Below are positions 37,635 through 44,893 of a DNA stretch of 64,000 nt, piece after piece. The notes beneath the pieces are model-generated. The model did no database searches, was not told the DNA's origin, and saw only the letters and a list, made by a program, of their open reading frames with translations. Each line of letters begins with the position of its first letter. Position 1 is the stretch's first letter. This stretch comes from Zerene cesonia (taxonomy: Eukaryota > Arthropoda > Insecta > Lepidoptera > Pieridae): NCBI RefSeq assembly GCF_012273895.1, contig NC_052127.1, positions 5,886,247 through 5,950,246 on the forward strand, given 5' to 3'. Both the position numbers and the translations under genes were made by a program.

Positions 37635-39265
37635 CTCGGAATCGGCTCCAACGATTTTCATGAAATTTAGTATATAGGGGGTTTCGGGGGCGATAAATCG
37701 ATCTAGCTAGGAATTTTTTTTAGAAAATGTCATATTCGTGTTTTATTCGTGTTTTTTTTTCCTGACATCTATTGGTGAATAATAATACTATTTTGCTTCG
37801 TAGATAGCTGGACAACTGAAATAACACATAGGCACTTTTTATACCGATATTCCTACGGGATACGGACTTACGCGGTTTCAACCGCGGGTCACAGCTAGTA
37901 TAGTTTAAAAAATAAAAAAATGGTTTATATGATAGACTAGCGATTCGCTATTCTATGATACCATCAACCATTTTTACTACGACTATTATAGCCTATGGCC
38001 TTCCTCAATAAATGGGCTATCTAACACTGAAAAAATTTTTCAAATCGGACCAATATTTCCTGAGATTAGTGCGTTCAAACAAACAAACATGTTCTTCAAC
38101 TTTATTATATACTAGCTGCGCCCCGCGGTTTCACCCGCGTAAGTCCGTATCCCGTAGGAATATCGGAATAAAAAGTTGCCTATATGTTATTCCAGTTATC
38201 CAGCTGTCTACGTACAAAATTTCATGGCAATTGGTTCAGTAGTTTTTACGTGAAAGAGTAACAAACATCCATAAATCCATACAAACTTTCGCATTTATAA
38301 TATTAATAGGATGTATAGATGATAGAATACTCCTGACGATCCTAAACAAGATAATATTATAAACTCATAAAATGACTATTTTATCCTTGATGAGTACACA
38401 AAATTTGAATTAAAGTGGGTCAAAATCGAGTCTAAAGTCGATTAAATACTTACGTTATTACTAATATATGTTATGTACGATGTTGCCAGATGGCCGGTAT
38501 GCGGGAAGGAGATTTCATAATCTCAATAGGAGATAAGGATGTAAAATGGAGCTCTCATGAGGAAGTGGTGCACTTGATACAACAGGCAAAGGATTCTCTC
38601 ACTCTGCGGTTGGCCACGCCCATGGACAAGAACGCTGTGAAGGTATGTTTATATTATTAGTGAAAAAATACTCTGCTGTATATTTCACTTTCCACGTCGG
38701 GTCTGATTGTCAATCATGGATGTGAAAGAACATGCTTTTTAGTGTATGCGTGTATGAGACGAATACATCACACATATATGCCTCTCTCTCTCTTTCTTTC
38801 AATTGAATTAAACACTTAATGTATATAATATGTTCTTTGCGTAACACGCACGCACAATTAAAGAATACTTTTAAAGCGGATGTTTGGATGTCCTCTACGT
38901 CTATATTAGATACATTTAAATATCTGTGTCTATGTTTATATCTATAATCATTACTTAATCCTCATCGATTCGTTATAGCCGTCAGACACCAACCAGCAAT
39001 TAAATGGTGCTTCACAACCGTTTCGTTTATTTCGTCATCTCTATATAGCTCTTGAAGTATATATTTAACAATCTTATCCCATAAGGCGTCACCCGACACG
39101 AGCCGGCAGTCCAGCTCAACCAATGGCTCAGTATCCGCCGCATCCACATCGAGCGGTTCGACCGCCGCGACCAACCGCTCCGCCCGCCGCCTGCCTTCCT
39201 GGAACCCGTTCCGCCGGCACTCCGCGAGGGAACAACCGCAACAGACTAACGTCATATTCAGATAG
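24081..39265 (+). CDS. Rhp: Rhophilin (HR1-BRO1-PDZ Rho-binding scaffold)
   Basis: Exons: 24081-24197, 27075-27202, 32347-32500, 32994-33135, 33254-33345, 33726-33875, 34342-34500, 34839-35022, 35917-36034, 36441-36556, 37089-37531, 38490-38642, 39086-39265 (stop TAG). All junctions keep frame, giving 711 residues without the first exon; known rhophilins are near 650-700. Residues 1-81 form the HR1 Rho-GTP-binding coiled coil (RAGAENLFK, LELSFVNSNLQLLKEQL). About 87-453 form the BRO1 domain (MIPLGLKETKEVDF, FILEHYSED, FEWFDSLTGVP, VLFNIAGIYTQIG, PYSWVSL). About 572-650 form the PDZ domain (EEGFGFSVRGGAP, AGMREGDFIISIGD). The tail has RRLPSWNPF. By family knowledge it is a cytoplasmic scaffold linking active Rho to actin regulation. 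Exons 6-10 are very GC-rich. The donor at 35,023 (GTGCGG) is weak, and the true start exon is uncertain. Confidence 0.93.
24222..24365. promoter_or_regulatory. AAAGGTCA nuclear-receptor half-sites in the rhophilin intron
   Basis: ATCAAAGGTCAC at about 24,221-24,232 and GTCAAAGGTCAAATGTGACA at about 24,352-24,371 lie just after the donor of exon 24,081-24,197. Extended AAAGGTCA half-sites suit monomer-binding nuclear receptors. Sequence match only. Confidence 0.3.
24897..25096 (+). mobile_element. Helitron-like element in a rhophilin intron
   Basis: TCCTACTAAAATTATAAATGCG start, GCGGGTGAAACCGC hairpin, GGGGCGCAGCTAG end. It is one of the best preserved copies in the window. Confidence 0.8.
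26129..26158 (+). promoter_or_regulatory. AP-1 site plus perfect DR1 nuclear-receptor element
   Basis: TGAGTCA (26,129-26,135) is followed by TCAAGGTCATAGGTCA (26,143-26,158). The latter contains a perfect AGGTCA-T-AGGTCA direct repeat with 1-bp spacing, and its first half is an extended TCAAGGTCA of the FTZ-F1/ERR type. It sits in the intron between the first two certain rhophilin exons. Function is inferred from motif identity only. Confidence 0.4.
26351..26720 (-). pseudogene. Non-LTR retrotransposon ORF2 C-terminal fragment
   Basis: The minus frame 26,702-26,400 reads 100 residues with the typical end of a Jockey/CR1-like reverse transcriptase protein: a histidine/arginine-rich region, SSTVCFKRNFLPRTTEIWNQLP, then a PNVYDMGIYTFKKRAYSFLKG stretch. 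The downstream 3' part has the GGTGATCCGTCTGC-type segment. Only the tail remains and no polymerase domain is present, so it is a dead 5'-truncated copy in a rhophilin intron. Confidence 0.8.
27610..27870 (+). repeat. Retroposon tail-family copy in a rhophilin intron
   Basis: CAAGCATTTATTTATTCAATAAG head; CACCGGAATCAGTCAGTTTTTACAGAAGAG and AAGAAACTGTGTAGTTG end. Part of the end is duplicated (cagtttttacag twice at 27,797-27,830). Confidence 0.6.
28149..28440. repeat. Degraded Helitron-like fragments
   Basis: CTAGCTTTGCCCGCAGCTTCGCCCGCGTGG at 28,149, and TACTAAGATTATAAATGCGAAAC with CGATGAAATTTGGTCAAAC at 28,326-28,395. Both are truncated. Confidence 0.5.
29465..29810 (-). mobile_element. Long Helitron-like variant with (AT)n, inverted partner of 37,568
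   Basis: The right part matches the family's 3' half (reverse orientation, ending CTAA). The other half is different: an A-run, CGATTTATCGCCCCCCAAAC, a TTTCATGAAAATCGTTGGAG block, a long (AT)n run at 29,737-29,783 and CAAGAATTGCTCGTTTAAAG. The same composite, in opposite orientation, lies at 37,568-37,898. Confidence 0.75.
30016..30155. repeat. Inverted-hairpin copy of the tRNA-like element
   Basis: Left arm about 30,016-30,070 is the reverse complement of right arm about 30,101-30,155 over some 55 bp. Each arm carries the 3' half of the tRNA-like unit (box B, GCCTCGTGATC, T-run, CTATTCTTTCAAAATTT). The 29-bp centre keeps the anticodon arm (TTGCTACGGTTAGGCAA). The box A half has been replaced by an inverted 3' half. 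Confidence 0.8.
30330..30520 (-). repeat. Retroposon tail-family copy, reverse orientation
   Basis: GAGCAACTACAGAGTTTTTTGCCG, CTCTTCTCTGTAGAAACTGC and CGAACCGGTGGTAAATG, ending ATTGAATAAATAAATGTTTGAG. This is the most complete copy of the family in the window. Confidence 0.65.
31005..31070 (+). repeat. CATCATCATCAGCCCAT repeat, short copy
   Basis: CATCATCATCAGCCCATAAATG, then TTCCCACTGCTGACACAGGCCTCCTATGAGG. The longer copy is at 50,105-50,285. A common lepidopteran retroposon 3' segment. Confidence 0.65.
31195..31325 (-). repeat. Non-LTR retrotransposon 3' end (GCGGCCTTATCGCT family)
   Basis: Second copy of the block at 3,640; contains GCGGCCTTATCGCTACGAAG, CGATTTCTACTAGGCAACCC and a TTTATTC-rich tail. 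Confidence 0.55.
33514..33540 (+). pseudogene. Duplicated start of rhophilin exon 6 with its acceptor
   Basis: CCCAG|GACCGCCACACGTGCGT repeats the acceptor and first 17 bases of the exon at 33,726 (CCCAG|GACCGGCACACGTGCGC), including the codons D-R-H-T-C. After that the two diverge. It lies about 200 bp upstream in the same intron and would lead to a frame that stops after about 33 codons, so it is a remnant or decoy rather than a usable exon. Confidence 0.6.
33880..34010 (+). repeat. 8-bp minisatellite (ACCRCTCT)n right after a splice donor
   Basis: Units such as ACCACTCT, ACCGCTCT and ACCGTTCT repeat about 14 times with few interruptions, starting within about 10 bp of the donor at 33,876. 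On the plus strand the array is strongly pyrimidine-rich. Confidence 0.85.
35103..35302 (+). mobile_element. Helitron-like element in a rhophilin intron
   Basis: TCCTACTAATATGATAAATGCG start, CGCGGGTGAAACCACG hairpin (eroded), GGGGCGCAGCTAG end, here followed by G instead of T. It is flanked by GCATTGAAATGCTTTATGAA and GGCTTTATAAATGAGAAATT, segments also found beside the tRNA-like copy at 30,016, so it seems to sit inside or beside an older element. Confidence 0.75.
35335..35420 (-). repeat. Divergent tRNA-like element, reverse orientation
   Basis: On the minus strand box A-like GGTGGCCGAGA, the anticodon arm TTGCTATGGTTTGGCAA and box B GGTTCGAATACC can be recognised. The acceptor and T stems are broken. 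It is an older relative of the copies at 12,590 and 41,351. Confidence 0.55.
36035..36250 (+). other. G-run-rich intron segment
   Basis: Right after the donor at 36,035 come G-runs of 5, 7, 8 and 3 within about 75 bp, then GGGCCC-type motifs. This is unusual for the AT-rich introns here. It may be a degraded element (GGGCACGGGCCCCGTGTGCCC at 36,195 is nearly self-complementary). Four G-runs with 17-25 nt loops are a weak quadruplex candidate. Confidence 0.4.
36564..36573. other. Assembly gap (10 N) beside rhophilin exon 10
   Basis: The only Ns of the window start 7 bases into the intron after exon 36,441-36,556 (GTGAGTG then Ns). After the gap, GCTGCTCGACGTGTTCGACAT repeats the exon's end (GCTGCTCGACGTGCCCGACAT) with two differences, which suggests a false join or a collapsed local duplication. 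Confidence 0.8.
37568..37898 (+). mobile_element. Long Helitron-like variant with (TA)n, inverted partner of 29,465
   Basis: Starts CTTATACCTTTAAACGAGC, then (TA)n at about 37,597-37,633, TCGGAATCGGCTCCAACGAT, a CGATAAATCGATCTAGC block, the family's 3' half, and the hairpin CGCGGTTTCAACCGCG followed by GGTCACAGCTAG. The end is intact (CTAG, then T). Confidence 0.8.
38112..38311 (-). mobile_element. Helitron-like element, reverse orientation
   Basis: CTAGCTGCGCCCCGCGGTTT at the left and TTATAATATTAATAGGA at the right. Well preserved; in the intron before the last PDZ exon of rhophilin. Confidence 0.8.
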
Positions 39266-40810
39266 ATTCAATAAATAAAAAAAATGGTGTTGTCTTTTAT
39301 TGCTGTCAGTTGGCAGTAAATTGGCGGGAATTAAAAAAAAAAATTATTGCTCGTTGGTGACAGTTGAGTTGCGGGAAAAAATGTGTTCTTTATTTGCTGT
39401 CAGTTGAGTTGGCAGGAATGATGCTCTGGGCTTGTGTAAAGATAAAAAAAAAATATACTGCCACCTGTGAGTATTGCATTGGCTGGAAGATTTTAATACA
39501 GCTCAAAAAATGTTATTCGTAACAACTGTCAATAACAGTACATTGGCGTGATCATCTTTCTTTGAAATGGAAAATAATAAAATTTAGGAAATATAGCCTC
39601 CATGATCATTAAATCTAATTGAAATGTATAAATTTATATAAGGTAATTACTGCAACATACATTAAGATAATCCTTATACAATTCGTTGGAAATTAAATAT
39701 ATTCTCCATAGAGTATCGTACACTAAGCATAAGTAACCAAAACGATTGTATGTAATTTATTATATTTTGCTTTAACTGAATAAAGCAACATAAAATATAT
39801 TAAATCCAAATATAATAAGAATAATTTACTTCTGCTATTACTAAATTGTTGTATTCTATTAATTTTTTTATAATTAAATGATTAAATGTATATAAGTAGA
39901 GTTTAAAAAAATAATACTAAGGAAAAACATTTCTACATGTATTTATTCCTAAGAACTGAGCCTACTTTCGAATATTATGTGTAAAAATATTTTTAATTTA
40001 TAAATAAAATTATATTAATGGATTAACTTCTGTGATTGGTATGATTAATATTTTGTAAAAAAAATTTAAGAAGAATAAATTTAAATGGCTATGAAAATCC
40101 AAAGTCGATTATTTAATATAATCGCCTATTATTTTTGCTTTATCACAAAACGTTGTACTTAATATTCTTATGTTATTTTTATTAGCTAGGTAGTTGTTTT
40201 AAAATGGTATGAAATAAAATTTCTCTTTTTTTCAATTTCAACTGTCGCATCTTTATTTCATTTAAGACGTGCACAGTTGCCGAAAAAACGAATTTATTGT
40301 TTTGCGAGGCAGTCTATATTTTATTATTTTTGCTGGACACAGCTATTTTAGAAATTTCGTATTATATATGTTCCTTACTTTTCTTATGCCCTATCTATTA
40401 ATCCATCCAAATGGGTAATACTTTTATAGTCCTTCTACGTTATCTGTGCAAAGAAATGTTGTAAAAAAAAAATGCGCGAAATATATTTTTGTTTTTTTAT
40501 TTCATTTTTTTTTTCATAGCTATGTCCAGTATTAATACAGTTTCTCCACATATCAATATAAATTTTAAGAAAAATATGGTTTTATGTTTTGTTATTTTAA
40601 AAATATAAATGGAATTAATATGTTTTGGATGTGATCGATATTAAAGTTTTATTTTTTGTAAAGCATTGATCGCACCCAAAAAGACTACTAATATTAATTT
40701 TAAGTGTATATCGTTGTAATATATTTTATAGTATACCGAGAATTGTATAAATTATCACTGTATAAATTTTCGTGGTAATTAAAGATTGTTAAAATAAATT
40801 AGTGTTCTGT
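39266..40810 (+). other. Rhophilin 3' UTR and downstream region
   Basis: An AATAAA lies only 5 nt after the stop (39,270-39,275), and many AT-rich candidates follow up to about 40,800. Positions 39,295-39,560 hold a degenerate repeat of TGCTGTCAGTTGRG and TTGGCGGGAA-like pieces, spaced irregularly. TTGGCGGGAA at 39,321-39,330 matches the E2F consensus. No coding is seen. Confidence 0.45.
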
Positions 40811-41741
40811 GTTTTTTTTATTCAATTTGAGCCATTCCCCTACTTCCATTTTCGTTAACATCAAAAAAATACTTTAGAAATCAGAAAGTATTTTTCTGGC
40901 CCTTTTTATCACAATTTTTTTTCGTTTAAGATAAATGTACTGCACACTACAATAAAACATAAATTAGAATTTAAATGATAATATTTTCTCACCAGCAAAA
41001 AAAACTCGCACGCACTATAAAAACCTTAAAAACGACGATTTTGAATAAAAGTTAAGTACAGTATATGACTGTGGCGCTAGTAAGAAATAATTGTCACTGT
41101 GCTGTTTGGTTCCTTGAACGTTCGTAGTACACAGCACTTCCGTAAGATGACAGTTCTTGAATACGCGCCAAAATATAGATGGTTAATTAAATTTAACAAA
41201 GGCCGCGTTCCATCGATACAATATTGTAATCATTGAAATAATGTTTCGTATTCGTTGTGATGGTTCTTAATCATCTCAATAGATGGCGTGGGGTGCCCCT
41301 TAGGCACATGAAACCGAAAGAATAGAAGAAATTCGATTACTGTGGCAGGATCACGGGTGGCCGAGAGGCTAGGCGTTGCTACGGTTAGGCAAGATACGCA
41401 GGTTCGAATCCTGCCTCGTGATCAAATTTTTTCTATTCTTTCAAAATTTCTAAGTAATTTAATTATTTATTAAAATAAAATAACGTTTGAATACCAAACG
41501 AACGCGCGTAGGTATATAATAAACGCTTATAGGGTGAAAAAATGGTTAGATACACTTATTGGATGGATTTTCAATTGATTCATAAGATAAAAGCCTATCC
41601 AAAAAAGAAAATAAAAATCAAATATTAGTTATAAATACGAAAAACTAGATGGCGCTGAATTATTATGTTTAATAACAAATACCGGGGTTTTTACTTTTTT
41701 TATACCAATGTTAATATTAAAATAAAAACTTAATAATCAGA
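40811..41741. other. Intergenic region between rhophilin and SLC25A26
   Basis: AT-rich. It holds the second tRNA-like copy (41,351-41,421). No exon was seen. Confidence 0.5.
41351..41421 (+). repeat. 71-nt tRNA-like element (copy 2), identical to copy 1
   Basis: All 71 bases equal those at 12,590-12,660, including box A, box B and the 7-bp acceptor stem. A T6 terminator follows 5 nt after the acceptor, then CTATTCTTTCAAAATTTCT as in the other copies. Upstream, CGAAAGAATAGAAGAAATTCG is roughly the reverse complement of that downstream flank, so the whole unit is bounded by short inverted repeats. Confidence 0.8.
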
Positions 41742-41742
41742 C

Positions 41743-41748
41743 TTTATT
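41743..41748 (-). terminator. Poly(A) signal for SLC25A26
   Basis: AATAAA on the minus strand, 137 bp past the stop codon. It is the nearest canonical signal. Confidence 0.6.
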
Positions 41749-41884
41749 CTGTACAAATCCATAAATTATTTACAATTTACAACTACGAACATCAATAGCA
41801 TCTCATTTTTAAGCGGCTAATCAGAAAATTACATCGATTCACTGCACTACAAATTTACAAAAAAAGAAATTCAGAACGCTAACG

Positions 41885-44284
41885 TTATCTATTATAAACA
41901 TAACCATAATTGCTTTCAAAGAACGACTTCGACTTGTCATAAACGCCGAAAAACACGAACCCGCCAATCATAAACGCTGTACACCTCGGCGTGACGCCCG
42001 CGAACAAACCCCGAAACCCTGAAACCGCGTAAATTTCACTCAGAACCGGTTTTACGCGTAACTTCCGCGTCTCCGCGTAATCTTCCGCCAACATGATGCG
42101 GGTTTTCGCCAGGTCCAGAGGCGTCGTGGCCGCCGCCGCGAAACCTCCCGCTATCGACCCACAGAGGGCGCTCTGTTAAATACAATGATCAATTGTATAC
42201 TATGTGAGTTATGTTCGAATTTCAAATTTTAAATTCATTTTTTATTCGTATTCGATTACAAAGAGAAAAATTTATCCTTATTTATACACTAGCTTTATCG
42301 TTTAACTACTTAGCTGTAACTTAATAATTATAGTAGTATAGATTTGGCATTAACTATGTTTAGGTAGAAAATCCCAAATTATTCACATACAACTTAGTTT
42401 GGGAATAATTGAATTGAATTAATAATTAAATAATTAAAAATAATAATCTCACCTGAAAGCTGTTTATCTGTCCGTCATTCCTCTCTCTAATAACACTTTT
42501 CAACCACTCCCACAGCGGTAATTCGATAAAACTAAAGGGCAAATCTCTCACGACGGTGGAAAAGAACCCCCTGTATACACCATTGCGTACGCCATCTGTG
42601 CGAAATGCCTGGAATATAAGAACCAATTTTTAATGTGGTAGTCGAAAACGCTTCAGCATGAATTGGGCCAGCTCGCACCGTGGAAGTACCAAACCCCCAC
42701 AGAAGACTGGCGGGAAATAGCATGTTGTATTTGAGGTCCATTTCCTCTTCCTTCGTACTACCTCCGTGAAGAAGAGATAGACAGACAGTAAATCTCGCAT
42801 TTAATATATTAGTAAGGATTTAAATATATTCCTTGTGTACATATATTATACAAATAAAGTTACACCAAAACCGATTCAGCAGTTCCATATAACACAAAAA
42901 TAAATTGTATTATAAACATTACCTGAAGTAAAATCCCAATACTGCTTTTCTTCTCAGTACCGACATAAGTTTGTTTCCTCTGTTTCGCCACCTCTGTGGG
43001 CACCCTGATGACACAGGCAAGCTTAAACAATAATAGATATTACATTAAAAAAAACTAAACTACCATCAATATGTCAGAACAAGACCATATTTTACTGGGA
43101 CCACGGAAAGGCCACCAATTTTCAAATGAAAAAGAAACTTTGAAACCTTTACGAAAACATAAAAAATACAATAAATTTGAGAAATTATAATGTTCTAAGT
43201 CCATTTTATCACTAATTAGGATTTCTGCTAAATATTTGCATAAGCAGAGATATCTTTTTATTTTTTTTTTGCAGAATGAGTAGTGGAATGGCTTATTAAT
43301 AACAATTCTATAGACCTTACTTTCTCTGTATTATTTATATTGTCTGTATAATTTTCCTCGCCCACTCCAGGACATACCTTTGATTCCATTGTTGATCCTT
43401 AATCCCTTAAAAGCAGGCAACACACTTACAGCATCCCTACCTCTGCAAATATGATCACCACTCATGATTGAGTGGTGATCACAAATCTTCAGGTGAACAA
43501 CCAGCTCACGGTATGACATCAATAAAATCGCATACTCACCACTTCACCCACACTAGCAGCCAACATATGTACAAAAGGTAAATACTGCGGAGTGACCAAT
43601 GGTGTTGCCAGCGTTTTGGTTGCTTCGTAGGACACGAAAAATAATGCTGTTGTGGGCATTGAACTTGTTGCCACTGTTAATAAACCTGAAATTGAGTAAT
43701 TTGGTTATTTACCCTTCATTAGCATCTTTCAGACTCTACTTGGATAGAATAGGGATTAAAATTAAATTTAATAAAAAAAAATCTTTTAATACAAAGGCCA
43801 TATATGACATTTTTGAAAAGGTTATACTTTGCTTTCTTTAAAGAGTTAAATGCCACAATTTTATATAAAACAGGATAATTATCATAATAAATTTAGATAA
43901 ACAAAAGATTTTGTTTTTTTTCACACCCAGTATAAAAAGGTCTGATAAATTTTGACCAAATAACAAACCTGTATATACACCCTTAAAGCCTCCAGCTTTA
44001 TAAAACCCTTGTTGGCTCTGCAGTCTGGTTTTCAATGTGTCCAGAGGGTACAAGGCTACATCTACTGAAACTCCAGCAATTGCACCTGCCTGTGTTCAAG
44101 ATTTTTTATAAATTAAGCAGAACAAACATTAAACAACAACTAGTTAATGATATTATATATAAAAAAACATACTTTTTTTCTAAAATAAAATATATTTATC
44201 ACAGTAACACAGAGATACAATACTTACAAATAATGGTGCAAAATAAGACCTCAAAGGCGGTTTCGCACTTTTATTTTCTTCCAT
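41885..44284 (-). CDS. SLC25A26: Mitochondrial S-adenosylmethionine carrier (SLC25A26)
   Basis: Minus-strand exons in order: 44284-44228, 44089-43969, 43685-43540, 43021-42923, 42608-42453, 42172-41885 (stop TAA). All phases agree; 288 residues, the usual size of an inner-membrane mitochondrial carrier with six transmembrane helices in three repeats. Each repeat shows its PX[DE]XX[KR] signature: PLDTLK (34-39), PTEVAK (116-121), PLDLAK (211-216). Family-specific stretches are SVDVALYPLDTLKTRLQSQQGFYKAGGFKGVYTG, FVHMLAASVGEV.ACVIRVP and GGFVFFGVYDKS, which match SAM carriers rather than other SLC25 members. By family knowledge it exchanges cytosolic S-adenosylmethionine for S-adenosylhomocysteine, feeding mitochondrial methylation. 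It is head to head with CFAP45. Confidence 0.95.
42630..42790. repeat. Dispersed repeat in an SLC25A26 intron
   Basis: GGGCCAGCTCGCACCGTGGAAGTACC, CCCCACAGAAGACTGGCGGGAAATAGC and CTTCCTTCGTACTACC form a block known from many lepidopteran introns as a retroposon tail. Coding remnants are not in frame. Confidence 0.55.
43365..43515 (+). repeat. SINE-like block with a perfect 13-bp hairpin
   Basis: CCCTTAAAAGCAGGCAACAC and CTGCAAATATGATCACCACTC belong to the same family as 15,690. Within it, TGATCACCACTCA (43,452-43,464), loop TGAT, TGAGTGGTGATCA (43,469-43,481) is a perfect stem-loop not present in the other copies. It lies in an SLC25A26 intron. Confidence 0.6.
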
Positions 44285-44893
44285 TTTAAAGCTCTTTCTT
44301 TGCAAATTTATTTTTTTTACATTGCACAATTAAATAACCTCTTACATAAGTAAATATTGGGAAAGAATGAATAATAAATAAATTATCTCCGTTATCAAAC
44401 TCTTCCACTCATAACTAGTTTCATTTTAATCCAAATACATCTTTAACGTTGTTAAACATAACTTTAAATTAATTGTAATAAATAGCAAACTTTGATCAAC
44501 TCATGCCTATAACTTTATCAATTTTGAATTTAGTTCTTTTTAGATCAGACAGCCAAAGACATGATGTTGACATATGACAAATAGCAAGTGACACATGACA
44601 GCACTTTCTATTTTGACAATTATAATTGTCGTTTTGAAATTCTTAATGTGGTTTCTCTGTATTTCCTTTATATATAAATGTTTTTCTGAAATTTATTAAA
44701 CCTTTATTTCAAATTAGGACTTCTTCTAAAACATACTTCGTACACTTACGTAAAAATTCACGTTATTTCTTCGTAAAATTATAATAATATCTTATTCATA
44801 ATAAATAACAATTAAACTGTTTCCAAGCAACAGTTTTTGGAGTGAAAGAGTGTTTTTATTAATTTATGATTTATATTATTTCGTTTTAATAAA
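44285..44893. promoter_or_regulatory. Shared upstream region of SLC25A26 and CFAP45
   Basis: The 609 bp between the two divergent start codons must contain both promoters or 5' UTRs. No TATA box at a sensible place was singled out. The CFAP45 side holds an RFX X-box (44,819). Confidence 0.6.
44819..44830 (+). promoter_or_regulatory. RFX X-box upstream of CFAP45
   Basis: GTTTCC-A-AGCAAC style site: GTTTCCAAGCAAC spans 44,819-44,831 and fits RYYNYY-N1-RRNRAC exactly (GTTTCC, A, AGCAAC). RFX factors drive ciliary genes through such sites, usually within about 150 bp of the start codon. This one ends 62 bp before the CFAP45 ATG. The match is seen; activity is inferred. Confidence 0.65.
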
